Shown: piece after piece, positions 1-7,932 of the stretch
How the letters are laid out: each line of letters starts with the position of its first letter
How positions within the stretch are numbered: the first letter of the stretch is position 1
From: Streptomyces sp. ACA25
GTDB lineage: Bacteria; Actinomycetota; Actinomycetes; Streptomycetales; Streptomycetaceae
Assembly (NCBI RefSeq): GCF_028200735.1
Contig: NZ_JAQKPV010000015.1
Location: 1-64,000, forward strand
Direction: 5' to 3'
DNA: 64,000 nucleotides
Translations under genes and position numbers: made by a program
Notes under the pieces: generated by a model
What the model saw: only the letters and a program-made list of their open reading frames with translations
What the model was told of the DNA's origin: nothing
The model's database searches: none

Positions 1-312
1 CGCGGGGAGCTGCGGAGGACCGCCGCCCATCGGGCCCTGCTGCTGCACCGGCTGCGGACCTGATATGGCCGGCGGTCCACCGGGACGGTCCTGCTGCTCC
101 GGCTTGCGCATGTTCTGCTGCTGCTGGTTCTGCGCGGCAGCGCGCGTGGCTGCGGCCAGCTTGGCCCGCAGGTCCTCGTTCTCCCGGAGCAGCTTGGTCA
201 GCTCTGCCTCGACCTCGTCGAGGAAGGCATCGACTTCATCCTCGTCGTAGCCTTCGCGGAGACGGACGGTCGTGAACTGCTTGTTCCGCACGTCCTCGGG
301 GGTCAGCGGCAT
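1..312 (-). CDS. divIVA: DivIVA polar growth protein, partial (N-terminal part)
   Basis: The first 104 codons of DivIVA are present; the 3' end lies outside the window. The start is an ATG at 312 with a good Shine-Dalgarno (GAGGTGAAG) just upstream. The N-terminus MPLTPEDVRNKQFTTVRLRE is the conserved lipid-binding head that recognises curved membrane, followed by a coiled coil rich in E/L/R (about residues 30-60) and then a Gln/Pro/Gly-rich linker, usual in streptomycete DivIVA. In Streptomyces DivIVA marks hyphal tips and directs apical wall growth and branching. It is the last gene of the dcw cluster, 49 nt after the YggT gene. Confidence 0.95.
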   Translation of the reverse strand, partial: MPLTPEDVRNKQFTTVRLREGYDEDEVDAFLDEVEAELTKLLRENEDLRAKLAAATRAAAQNQQQQNMRKPEQQDRPGGPPAISGPQPVQQQGPMGGGPPQLPA

Positions 313-361
313 CTCTTCACCTCAACGTAAGTCGTCGGCATGTCGGCAAGGCCGTCCTCGT

Positions 362-646
362 TCACAGTCCGGCCACGACGCTGATCAGAACGAAAATGAT
401 GATCATGAGTACGAAGAAGGACAGATCGAGCGCCACACCCCCGAAGCGCAGCGGCGGGATCACCTTCCGTAGCGTCTTCAGCGGCGGATCCGTGACAGTG
501 TAGGCGGCTTCCAGAGCAACGACCATCGCCCTGCCCGGCTTCCAGTCTCGCGCGAACATGAAGACATAGTCCATCACCAGACGGAAGAGGAGGAGGCCGA
601 GGAAGACGCGGAGGGCAATCACGACGACCTCTTGAACGATCCCCAT
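362..646 (-). CDS. YggT family membrane protein
   Basis: A 94-residue protein starting MGIVQEVVVIALRVFLGLLL, with two hydrophobic segments (about residues 5-25 and 70-92) flanking a polar loop containing a conserved PPLRFGG stretch. This is the YggT/YlmG family, one repeat of about 90 residues, of uncertain biochemical role but almost always encoded between sepF and divIVA in Gram-positive bacteria. Its place here (72 nt after sepF, 49 nt before divIVA) fits a role linked to division or membrane organisation. The start at 646 is the only reasonable one. Confidence 0.9.
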   Translation of the reverse strand: MGIVQEVVVIALRVFLGLLLFRLVMDYVFMFARDWKPGRAMVVALEAAYTVTDPPLKTLRKVIPPLRFGGVALDLSFFVLMIIIFVLISVVAGL

Positions 647-718
647 GCTGCCTGACCCTCTCCCCTGTTTACCCCGCCCGGCCGCTCTTCGGCCGGGACT
701 CTTGCGTCGGTCCTGCTG

Positions 719-1342
719 TCAGCTCTGGTTGAAGAACCCGCTCTCGGCGATACGGGCCTTGTCCTCGGCCGTTACATCGACGTTAGCAGGAGACAGGAGG
801 AACACCTTCTGTGTCACGCGCTCGATGCTCCCATGGAGGCCGAAGACAAGACCAGCGGCAAAGTCGACAAGTCGCTTCGCATCGGTGTCGTCCATCTCCG
901 TCAAGTTCATGATCACCGGGGTGCCTTCGCGGAAGTGTTCCCCGATGGTACGGGCCTCGTTGTAGGTCCGGGGGTGCAATGTGGTGATCCGATACGGCTC
1001 CCGCTCGGATACGACCTTGGGCATGATCACCGGTGCGCTCTTCTCCAGGCTCTGCCGTTCGGATGTGATGGAAGACACGGGAGCGATCCTCCCGGATCGG
1101 CGGCTTTCGGTCAGCAGTGCGGCCGGAGCGGGTTCCGCTTCCCGCGGTGCCGGGGGCTGCGCGGCACGCACCGGTTCCTCCACCGGACTTCGGGACGGTG
1201 GCTCACGATCCGGCTGGCGTCTCCCTCGCTCGGGCTCCGGCTCGGGTTCGAACTCGTCGTCGGGGCCGTACCCCTGACGGTCATAGCCGTCGTCCTCCAC
1301 GAGGCCGAGGTAGACCGCCATCTTGCGCATCGCGCCAGCCAT
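719..1342 (-). CDS. sepF: Cell division protein SepF
   Basis: A 207-residue membrane-anchoring partner of FtsZ. I chose the ATG at 1342 (MAGAMRKMAVYLGLVEDDGY), which has GGAGG six bases upstream and gives the usual amphipathic membrane-binding N-terminus. The frame stays open for 36 more codons upstream but without family similarity. A disordered, charged middle (about residues 20-100) leads into the C-terminal SepF domain with the conserved YRITTLHPRTYNEARTIGEH and the DAKRLVDFAAGLVFGL helix, ending GFFNQS. SepF tethers and bundles FtsZ at the septum. It lies in the ftsZ-pgeF-yggS-sepF-yggT-divIVA string. Confidence 0.96.
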   Translation of the reverse strand: MAGAMRKMAVYLGLVEDDGYDRQGYGPDDEFEPEPEPERGRRQPDREPPSRSPVEEPVRAAQPPAPREAEPAPAALLTESRRSGRIAPVSSITSERQSLEKSAPVIMPKVVSEREPYRITTLHPRTYNEARTIGEHFREGTPVIMNLTEMDDTDAKRLVDFAAGLVFGLHGSIERVTQKVFLLSPANVDVTAEDKARIAESGFFNQS

Positions 1343-1465
1343 CGCTGCGTCCTCCGCTCTGTGGTGGATCGGCTCCGACTGCCGGTGCCCTGGATCCACA
1401 TAAACCTGTCCGAATGCCTCGGAAATGACCATATTTTCGACTGTGGTCATACTTCCTTCGTGACG

Positions 1466-2203
1466 TTACCCGAGGTCAGGGCGTACTCCGAGCACCGCAC
1501 TGCCGACGCGCACATGTGTCGCTCCCGCGGCGATCGCTTCCTCGAGATCGGCACTCATTCCGGCAGACACCATCGTGGCAGCAGGATGCCGCAGCCGCAG
1601 GCCGCTTGACAGATCCCGCAGGCGCGCGAAAGCTGTTTCCGGCCGCCCGGCGTACACCCCGGAGAGCGGCGCGACCATCATGAGCCCTGCCAAGTCGAGC
1701 CCCGGAGCCTCCGCGACGGCGTCCGCCAACTCCTCGATCCCGGCCGGCGCGACACCTCCACGCTCCTCACCTGCCCCCGACTCCTTGTCCAAGGCAACCT
1801 GGATAAGGCACCGCAGGTCGGGGCGCTGCTCCCGTCGCACAGCAGCGGAGAGACCGGCCACCAGCCGCAGCCTGTCCACCGAGTGCACAAAGTTTGCATA
1901 TCGGACAACGGAGCGCGCCTTGTTGGTCTGCAACTGACCGACGAAATGCCATTGGAGAGGCAGCTCCGCGCAGGCGGAAGCCTTGCCTGCCGCTTCCTGG
2001 TCCCGGTTCTCGGCCACGTGCCGGACCCCGAGGCCGGCCAGCAGCCGAACGTCCTCAACGGGATACGTCTTGGTGACCACCACCAGCGTGACTTCTTCAC
2101 GTTCGCGCCCTGCAGCGTCACAAGCGCGAGCAACGCGCTCCTCCACCCGGGCGAGAGCGTCGGACAGTTGCGCACGCCGGTGCGCCTGCTGCTCCCCGTT
2201 CAC
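1466..2203 (-). CDS. YggS/PLPBP family pyridoxal phosphate homeostasis protein
   Basis: A 245-residue PLP-binding protein of the alanine-racemase N-terminal fold. LVVVTKTYP carries the Lys that binds PLP, LQWHFVGQLQTNKARSVVR is the family signature, and the C-terminus has SAGMSADLEEAIAAGATHVR (a phosphate-binding region) and RVGSAVLGVR. It has no known catalytic activity and helps control free PLP and amino-acid/keto-acid balance. The start is taken as the GTG at 2203, because the longer open frame would overlap pgeF and its extra residues resemble nothing. The gene lies between pgeF (61 nt upstream) and sepF (123 nt downstream). Confidence 0.93.
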   Translation of the reverse strand: MNGEQQAHRRAQLSDALARVEERVARACDAAGREREEVTLVVVTKTYPVEDVRLLAGLGVRHVAENRDQEAAGKASACAELPLQWHFVGQLQTNKARSVVRYANFVHSVDRLRLVAGLSAAVRREQRPDLRCLIQVALDKESGAGEERGGVAPAGIEELADAVAEAPGLDLAGLMMVAPLSGVYAGRPETAFARLRDLSSGLRLRHPAATMVSAGMSADLEEAIAAGATHVRVGSAVLGVRPDLG

Positions 2204-2264
2204 CGCAACGCCCCCGACGACAGTCGCTCCGTCTGCGTCTTCGCCCGGACCACGGGCCCGCCAC

Positions 2265-3032
2265 TCACGCCGGTACCGGCCCGGCAGCCGGAGCCGGGAG
2301 CCACACATAACTCCCCAGCCGGCCGGTGACCCGCTCACGGCGGTACGAGAAATGGCCGGGCGACTCCCGCGTGCACACCGCGGACAGCACGATGTCCCGG
2401 ACGCCGCAGCCCAGAAGCTGCTGCCGGATCCCCTCGGGAATGTCCACCGCCGGGGTGCCCCGCCCGGTGACCGTCGCACTGCCGGGAACCGCCCGCTCCA
2501 CCTCGTCCCGCATCACGGCAGGCACTTCGTAGCACGGACCGCAGACCGTGGGACCGGTACGCGCGACGATCCTGGCCGGATCCGCGCCGAGCCCGCGCAT
2601 CGCCTCGACCGTGGCCGGGACCACACCGGCCACCAGGCCGGGCCGCCCGGCATGCGCGGCGCCCGTCACCCCGGCAACCGGATCGGCCAGCAGTACCGGG
2701 GCGCAGTCCGCGGTCAGCACCGCGAGCGCCAGGCCGGGCCGTCCGGTGACCACCCCGTCGGCTTCGGGCGCGACTCCCCCGGGCCAGGGCCCCTCCGCGA
2801 CCACGACGGTGCGGCCGTGCACCTGGTTCATCCAGAGCACCGCCGCCGGGTCGAGCCCGGATGCCCGGGCAGCCAGCTCCCGGTTGGTCCGGACAGCCAC
2901 CGGATCATCGCCGACCGCGCCGCCGAGGTTGAGGGCGGCGTACGGGGGGGCGCTCACGCCACCCCGGCGGTCGGTGAAGGCGAAGTGCGCGCCTGCGGCG
3001 GTCTGCCGCGCTATCACGTCGGCCGAGTTCAC
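2265..3032 (-). CDS. pgeF: Peptidoglycan editing factor PgeF (YfiH, laccase-like domain)
   Basis: A 255-residue protein of the Cu-oxidase_4/YfiH family. Its hallmarks are WMNQVHGRTVVV, the metal-site stretch AVLTADCAPVLLADP, GAAHAGRPGLVAGV and GPTVCGPCYEV, so the His and Cys residues of the zinc centre are present. Family members were described as laccases; PgeF in E. coli keeps peptidoglycan stems correct by removing misplaced L-Ser, and others act on purine nucleosides. The GTG start at 3032 overlaps the ftsZ stop by 4 nt, implying translational coupling to ftsZ. Confidence 0.92.
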   Translation of the reverse strand: MNSADVIARQTAAGAHFAFTDRRGGVSAPPYAALNLGGAVGDDPVAVRTNRELAARASGLDPAAVLWMNQVHGRTVVVAEGPWPGGVAPEADGVVTGRPGLALAVLTADCAPVLLADPVAGVTGAAHAGRPGLVAGVVPATVEAMRGLGADPARIVARTGPTVCGPCYEVPAVMRDEVERAVPGSATVTGRGTPAVDIPEGIRQQLLGCGVRDIVLSAVCTRESPGHFSYRRERVTGRLGSYVWLPAPAAGPVPA

Positions 3033-4267
3033 TTCAGGAAATCGGGCACGTCGAGCTCCTCCACCTGACCGCCCTCGTACGGGCGGGCAGCGGGTACCTG
3101 GGGGGAGCCGAGAGCCGGCTCGGCCACGGGCTCCGGGGAGGCCTTGGGCTCGGGTACCGAAGGAACCTTGTCCTCCTCGCGTCCGGGCAAGGCACCGAGG
3201 CCGCCGAACGCGGGACGCGCCGGCTCGGGAGCGTCCGCCCGGTCCGGCGAGGCGGAGGACGATGCCTCTTCCTTGGCGCTGTAGGCACCCAGTACCTTGT
3301 CACGGTTCCGGGCGGGGGGCTGGCCACCGTCGAAGCCGGCGGCGATCACCGTCACCCGGACCTCGTCGCCCAGCGCGTCGTCGATGACCGCACCGAAGAT
3401 GATGTTGGCCTCCGGGTGAGCGGCCTCGCTCACCAGCTGGGCGGCCTCGTTGATCTCGAAAAGACCGAGGTCCGAGCCTCCGGAAATGGAGAGCAGCACC
3501 CCGCGCGCGCCGTCGATGGAGGCTTCCAGGAGCGGGGAGGAGATGGCCATCTCCGCCGCCGCCACCGCACGGTCGTCGCCGCGCGCCGAACCGATGCCCA
3601 TCAGTGCCGAGCCCGCCTCGGACATCACCGACTTGACGTCAGCGAAGTCCAGGTTGATCAGACCGGGCGTGGTGATGAGATCGGTGATCCCCTGCACACC
3701 GGACAGCAGCACCTGGTCGGCGGACTTGAATGCGTCGAGGACGCTCACCTGCCGGTCCGAGATGGACAGCAGTCGGTCGTTGGGGATGACGATGAGGGTG
3801 TCGACCTCGTCGCGGAGGCCCGCGATGCCGTCCTCCGCCTGATTGGCCCGCCGGCGCCCCTCGAAGGTGAAGGGACGGGTGACGACGCCGATGGTCAGGG
3901 CACCGAGCGAGCGGGCGATGTTCGCGACGACCGGCGCGCCGCCGGTGCCGGTGCCGCCGCCCTCGCCGGCGGTGACGAAGACCATGTCGGCCCCCTTAAG
4001 GACCTCTTCGATCTCCTCACGGTGATCCTCCGCGGCGCGGCGCCCGACGTCGGGGTTGGCGCCGGCGCCGAGCCCCCGGGTCAGCTCACGGCCGATGTCG
4101 AGCTTGACGTCGGCGTCGCTCATCAGGAGGGCCTGCGCATCGGTGTTGATCGCGATGAACTCGACGCCCTTGAGACCGACCTCGATCATCCGGTTGATGG
4201 CATTGACGCCGCCGCCGCCGATACCGACGACCTTGATGACTGCGAGGTAGTTCTGCGGTGCTGCCAC
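3029..4267 (-). CDS. ftsZ: Cell division protein FtsZ
   Basis: A 412-residue tubulin-like GTPase that forms the Z ring (vegetative cross-walls and the ladders of sporulation septa). The tubulin signature GGGTGTG is at residues 103-109, the N-terminal GTP-binding loop VVGIGGGGVNAINRM near residues 13-27, and the synergy-loop stretch NLDFADVKSVMSEAG near residues 203-217. After about residue 320 there is a Pro/Glu/Ala-rich linker, then the C-terminal peptide VEELDVPDFLK that binds SepF and other partners. The ATG at 4267 starts MAAPQNYLAV. The 316-bp leader carries its own promoters, so ftsZ can be transcribed apart from the upstream cluster. Confidence 0.99.
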   Translation of the reverse strand: MAAPQNYLAVIKVVGIGGGGVNAINRMIEVGLKGVEFIAINTDAQALLMSDADVKLDIGRELTRGLGAGANPDVGRRAAEDHREEIEEVLKGADMVFVTAGEGGGTGTGGAPVVANIARSLGALTIGVVTRPFTFEGRRRANQAEDGIAGLRDEVDTLIVIPNDRLLSISDRQVSVLDAFKSADQVLLSGVQGITDLITTPGLINLDFADVKSVMSEAGSALMGIGSARGDDRAVAAAEMAISSPLLEASIDGARGVLLSISGGSDLGLFEINEAAQLVSEAAHPEANIIFGAVIDDALGDEVRVTVIAAGFDGGQPPARNRDKVLGAYSAKEEASSSASPDRADAPEPARPAFGGLGALPGREEDKVPSVPEPKASPEPVAEPALGSPQVPAARPYEGGQVEELDVPDFLK

Positions 4268-4360
4268 GTCGAAGGCCTCTCGCCTCGAGTTACGTGTCGC
4301 CGCCCGCGGAGTCCGCGGAGCGCCGACTGATGCCGTTGGGACGGCTGGTGGGCCGACCCG

Positions 4361-4384
4361 AACCCTAACGCCCAGTTTAGGGTT
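4361..4384. repeat. Inverted repeat in the ftsZ leader (AACCCTAA / TTAGGGTT)
   Basis: Perfect 8-bp arms at 4361-4368 and 4377-4384 separated by 8 bp. It lies downstream of the candidate promoter at 4421-4450, so it would form a hairpin in the leader RNA about 95-115 nt before the ftsZ start. Being A/T-containing in a very GC-rich region makes it stand out. It could be a protein-binding site or a leader RNA structure. Confidence 0.55.
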
Positions 4385-4420
4385 TCCCGTACTGCTCGTT
4401 CCTGGGGTTCCTCGGAACGG

Positions 4421-4450
4421 ACACTAAGTCGCCAGGTGGTGAGTGTTCAA
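4421..4450 (-). promoter_or_regulatory. Candidate developmental ftsZ promoter (TTGAAC-18-TAGTGT)
   Basis: On the minus strand a -35 TTGAAC (4450-4445) and a -10 TAGTGT (4426-4421) are separated by 18 nt. The pentamer GACAC at 4420-4424 on the plus strand, the core of the WhiA/WhiB recognition site in Streptomyces, overlaps the -10. A 15-bp palindrome (4443-4457) covers the -35. The arrangement suits the sporulation-induced ftsZ promoter, but no transcription start is visible from sequence alone. Confidence 0.6.
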
Positions 4451-4457
4451 TGAACAC
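4443..4457. repeat. 15-bp palindrome over the ftsZ promoter -35
   Basis: GTGTTCA-A-TGAACAC: two perfect 7-bp arms around one base. It lies across the -35 hexamer of the candidate promoter, the expected position for a repressor or for a dimeric activator. It does not match the BldD consensus or the Crp box. The regulator is unknown. Confidence 0.6.
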
Positions 4458-4583
4458 GCCGAACCTCACGTTTTTCTTTTCACCCTATGTGATCACCCTC
4501 CGTGCCGGTCAACCAGGGTGCTGGCCTGCGGGGATGCGGTGCGGCCGGCCGGCCTCCGCAGACCGTGCTCCCCCGGCTCCTCC

Positions 4584-5375
4584 TCAACCCGCCGACGCCG
4601 CGGGGGCGCTGGGAACACTCACATCGAAGTGTTCGGCATCCTCCACCGCTTTCATGAGTGCGGTGAGCGCCTCCGCTTTCGCCGCGGACTGCTCCGCACT
4701 GCCCCACCGGACCGTAACGCCGCCGGACAGCTCCAGCACCACGGCGTCGTAACTCCGCACCCGGATGACGGCGGTGCGTGCACGCAGGGACTCCGGCAGC
4801 GCCGCGGCCACCGCGACGGCCTCGGTCCGGATCCGGTCCTCCCCGAACCGGCGCAGACTCGCTCCGGATTCCAGATCCAGCTCCAGCAGCGGGACTCCGG
4901 CAGCCGCCTCGGCCACCTCCGCGTAACCGACTCCCTCGGCGTCCACCTCCGTGTACCCCGATGTGGTGGGAACGAACACCTCCGGTTCCCGTTCGGTCAC
5001 CTTCAGGCTCACGCCGCTCGGCCAAGCACGCACCACGTCAACGGACTTCACTCGCGGCAACTCCTTGAGCAGCCGGTCACGCACCCGTGCCTTGTCGAGC
5101 GTTGCCATCGGTGCCCCCAGCGGGACCCCGGCCGCCTGCTCGATCTGCTGCTCCGTCAACTCGCGCGGTCCGTCCGACCGGCTCACTGACACGCGCTCGA
5201 TCCGCAGCCAGTCCGACCCGTAGAGCGCCCAGCTGCCGAACCCGCCCACGGTCGCCGCCAGGACGGCCAGGAGCGCCAGCAGAGCGCGGCGTGGCAGTCG
5301 GCGCCGGACCGGCGGGACAGACGCCGACTGCCCCGGCTCGCGCTCCTGTTCGGCGCTCCTCACCGGTCCGGCCAC
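4584..5375 (-). CDS. ftsQ: Cell division protein FtsQ/DivIB
   Basis: A 263-residue single-pass membrane protein. A basic cytoplasmic tail (residues 1-30) precedes the transmembrane helix ALLALLAVLAATVGGFGSWA (about 31-50). The extracytoplasmic POTRA domain follows (IERVSVSRSDG through VKVTEREP-like strands, about 58-130), then the FtsQ beta domain. FtsQ forms the FtsQLB complex that controls the septal synthase FtsW/FtsI. It lies 33 nt after murG and 316 nt before ftsZ, at the usual place. Confidence 0.95.
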   Translation of the reverse strand: MAGPVRSAEQEREPGQSASVPPVRRRLPRRALLALLAVLAATVGGFGSWALYGSDWLRIERVSVSRSDGPRELTEQQIEQAAGVPLGAPMATLDKARVRDRLLKELPRVKSVDVVRAWPSGVSLKVTEREPEVFVPTTSGYTEVDAEGVGYAEVAEAAAGVPLLELDLESGASLRRFGEDRIRTEAVAVAAALPESLRARTAVIRVRSYDAVVLELSGGVTVRWGSAEQSAAKAEALTALMKAVEDAEHFDVSVPSAPAASAG

Positions 5376-5408
5376 CCTGGCTCCTTGCTCTCGTGTCCGC
5401 GTCTCAGC

Positions 5409-6497
5409 TCACCGGGAGGACGCGATCGCCTCGTGCACCATCCGGACCAGCAGCTCGTCGGCATCCCTCCGGCCGAACTCGGCAGCGGCCCGGGACATGG
5501 TCAGCAGCCGCTCCGGGTCGGTGAGCACCGGGATGATGCTGCGCTGGATCCACTCGGGCGTGAGCTCGGCGTCGTCGATCATCAGGCCGCCGCCCGCCTT
5601 GACCACCGGCTGCGCGTTGAGCCGCTGTTCGCCGTTGCCGACGGGCAGCGGGACGTACACGGCGGGGAGCCCCACCGCGGCGAGTTCCGCGACGGTCATC
5701 GCGCCGGCCCGGCAGAGCATCATGTCGGCCGCCGCGTAGGCGAGGTCCATCCGGTCCACGTACCGTACCGGGATGTAGGGGGGCATGCCCGGCATGCCGT
5801 CGGGCTGCGGCAGGTCGTTCTTCGGGCCGACCACGTGCAGTACCTGCACGCCGGAGCGCTGCAGGGTGGGCGCGATCGCCTCGATCACCTCGTTGAGCCG
5901 CCGGGCGCCCTGCGACCCCCCCGACACCAGGAGGGTCGGCAGCTGGGGATCGAGCCCGAACGCCGCGCGGGCTTCGGCACGGACAGCGGCGCGGTCCAGC
6001 GTGGCGATGGAACGGCGCAGCGGGATGCCGACGTACCGGGCGTGCCGCAGCTTGCTGTCCGGCGTGGAGACCGCGACGTGCTGGGTGTAGCGCGCGCCGA
6101 TCTTGTTGGCGAGCCCGGGACGGGCGTTGGCCTCGTGCACCACGATCGGCACACCGAGGCGTTTCGCGGCCAAGTAGCCGGGCAGCGCGACGTAACCCCC
6201 GAATCCCACCAGGCAGTCGGCCTTGGCGCCCTCGAGGACCTGCTCCGCGGCCTTGACGGTGCCCCGCAGCCGTCCGGGCACCGTGATCAGCTCGGTGGTC
6301 GGTTTGCGGGGCAGCGGGACGGCCGGGATCAGAGCGAGTTCATAGCCGCGCTCCGGTACCAGCCGGGTCTCCAAACCCCGCTCCGTGCCGAGCGCTGTGA
6401 TGCCCACGGTCGGGTCCTGCCTGCGCAGGGCGTCCGCGAGGGCGAGCGCGGGCTCGATGTGACCGGCGGTCCCCCCGCCGGCGAGTACGACATGCAC
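5409..6497 (-). CDS. murG: UDP-GlcNAc:undecaprenyl-PP-MurNAc-pentapeptide GlcNAc transferase MurG
   Basis: A 362-residue GT28 glycosyltransferase that converts lipid I to lipid II on the inner face of the membrane. The N-terminus MHVVLAGGGTAGHIEPALAL is the glycine-rich lipid-I-binding loop, a second loop is VGFGGYVALPGYLAA, and the C-terminal domain has LLVSGGSQGARRLNE and MLCRAGAMTVAELAAVGLP, which contacts the UDP-sugar. Length is normal. It starts 6 nt after ftsW ends and is probably translationally coupled to it. Confidence 0.98.
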   Translation of the reverse strand: MHVVLAGGGTAGHIEPALALADALRRQDPTVGITALGTERGLETRLVPERGYELALIPAVPLPRKPTTELITVPGRLRGTVKAAEQVLEGAKADCLVGFGGYVALPGYLAAKRLGVPIVVHEANARPGLANKIGARYTQHVAVSTPDSKLRHARYVGIPLRRSIATLDRAAVRAEARAAFGLDPQLPTLLVSGGSQGARRLNEVIEAIAPTLQRSGVQVLHVVGPKNDLPQPDGMPGMPPYIPVRYVDRMDLAYAAADMMLCRAGAMTVAELAAVGLPAVYVPLPVGNGEQRLNAQPVVKAGGGLMIDDAELTPEWIQRSIIPVLTDPERLLTMSRAAAEFGRRDADELLVRMVHEAIASSR

Positions 6498-6503
6498 CGA
6501 AAT

Positions 6504-7883
6504 TCACCGCTCTCCGGACGGCGCGTCCGTACCGCGCCGTCGCATCGTCTTCCGTGTGAGCCCGGATGGCTTCCTGCCACCGGACTGCCGCCGCATGGCC
6601 AGAGCGGCACGGGCCGCGGGATCGCTGCGCGCGAAGGCGATCAGCAGTCCGACGGCGAACATGGTGGGCAGCAGGGCGGACCCCCCGTAGGAGAACAGCG
6701 GCAGGGGCACTCCGGCGATCGGCAGCAGTCCGAGGACCGCACCGATGTTGATCACGACCTGCGCCATGAGCCAAGCCGTCACCCCTCCCGCGGCATACCT
6801 GACGAAGGGATCCTCCGTACGTCCGGCCACGCGGATACCTGCATAGCCTAGAGCCGCGAAGAGCCCCAGGACCGACAGAGTCCCCGCCAGGCCCAACTCC
6901 TCCCCGGTGATGGCGAAAATGAAGTCCGTGTGCGGCTCGGGGAGTTCTCCCCATTTCTCCACACTTGCACCGAGACCGGAACCGAACCAGCCGCCGGAGG
7001 CGAGGGCATAGACGCCGTGCACCGCCTGCCAGCAGCGGTCCCCGGGACCGGGATCGGTGGCCAGCACGCAGGCCAGCCGGTCCATCCGGTGCGAGGCGGT
7101 GGCGATGAACAGCGCGCCGAGCACCGCGGCGGTGGCCAGCGCACCCGCGAAGAGCCGGGTGGGCGCCCCGGCCAGCCAGAGCAGACCGAACAGCACGGCG
7201 GTGAGGATCATCACGGTGCCCATGTCGTTGCCCAGCAGCACCAGTCCGGAGACCAGCATGGCCCCGGGCACGAGCGGGATCAGCAGGTGACGCCACTGCG
7301 CCAGAAGCCCCCTCTCCCCCTTGCGGGCGAGCAGGTCGGCTCCCCAGAGCACCAGGGCCAGCTTGCCGAACTCGCTGGGCTGGAGCATGAACGGGCCGCC
7401 CACGGAGATCCAGTTCGTGCTGCCGTTTCTCGTGACACCGATGCCCGGCACCTGGACGGCGACCAGCAGGACCACGGTGATCAGGAGGAACGGGTAGGTG
7501 AGGGCACGCAGGAGCCGCACCGGCATCCGGGAGGCGAGCAGGAGCAGCCCGGTGCCCAGCGCGGCGGCCACGAGCTGTTTGCGGAAGTAGAAGGTGGCCG
7601 GCAGGTTCTGGCTCAGTGCCTGGATCTGTGAGGCGGAGAACACCATCACCAGGCCGAGCATGGTGATGAGCAGCCCGGTGCCCAGGATCACGTAGTAGGC
7701 GGTGAGCGGGCGGTCCCAGGTCCGCCTGAGCCGCTTCACCAGGCGGCGCGGGCCACGGTCGCGGCGGGGGCGGGGTGGCTGCGAGGTCCCGGAGGCGCGC
7801 GCCCGCGGATTGCCGCGGGAGCCCGGGGCGGGGCGTGCCGGCGAGGGCTGCCTCCGCCGGACCGCCGGATGATCCGCCGCCAT
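6504..7883 (-). CDS. ftsW: Peptidoglycan glycosyltransferase FtsW
   Basis: A 459-residue SEDS-family polymerase that makes septal glycan strands with FtsI. I chose the ATG at 7883 (MAADHPAVRR), which has a GGGAGGGG Shine-Dalgarno and avoids overlap with murD. A basic N-terminal tail of about 70 residues precedes about ten transmembrane segments. Family residues include NGSTNWISVGGPFMLQPSE (with the S-E-x-x-K region), GEELGLAGTLSVLGLF near the catalytic Asp/Glu loop, and PLPLFSYGGSALL near the C-terminus. It starts 49 nt after murD. Confidence 0.97.
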   Translation of the reverse strand: MAADHPAVRRRQPSPARPAPGSRGNPRARASGTSQPPRPRRDRGPRRLVKRLRRTWDRPLTAYYVILGTGLLITMLGLVMVFSASQIQALSQNLPATFYFRKQLVAAALGTGLLLLASRMPVRLLRALTYPFLLITVVLLVAVQVPGIGVTRNGSTNWISVGGPFMLQPSEFGKLALVLWGADLLARKGERGLLAQWRHLLIPLVPGAMLVSGLVLLGNDMGTVMILTAVLFGLLWLAGAPTRLFAGALATAAVLGALFIATASHRMDRLACVLATDPGPGDRCWQAVHGVYALASGGWFGSGLGASVEKWGELPEPHTDFIFAITGEELGLAGTLSVLGLFAALGYAGIRVAGRTEDPFVRYAAGGVTAWLMAQVVINIGAVLGLLPIAGVPLPLFSYGGSALLPTMFAVGLLIAFARSDPAARAALAMRRQSGGRKPSGLTRKTMRRRGTDAPSGER

Positions 7884-7932
7884 CGTCGTCCCCTCCCGAG
7901 CTCCCGTGACCGGCGTCCGCGCACCCTGCCCG

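Larger units (their letters stand above)
4268..4583 (-). promoter_or_regulatory. ftsQ-ftsZ intergenic regulatory region
   Basis: This 316-bp gap is by far the longest inside the dcw cluster and holds no gene. Reading on the minus strand it contains a possible vegetative promoter (TTGACC at about 4505-4510 with a TAGGGT-like -10 some 19 nt further), a second promoter with a palindrome over its -35 (listed separately), and a hairpin in the leader (also listed). Streptomyces ftsZ genes are known to have several promoters here, one induced during sporulation and controlled by WhiA/WhiB and BldD. The assignment of individual promoters is my inference. Confidence 0.7.

Noticed and set aside
833..1609. 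Other long antisense frames in the dcw region, such as 833-1609, 5385-6851 and 13668-15962
   Set aside because: They mirror sepF, murG and ftsI and lack ribosome sites or family similarity.
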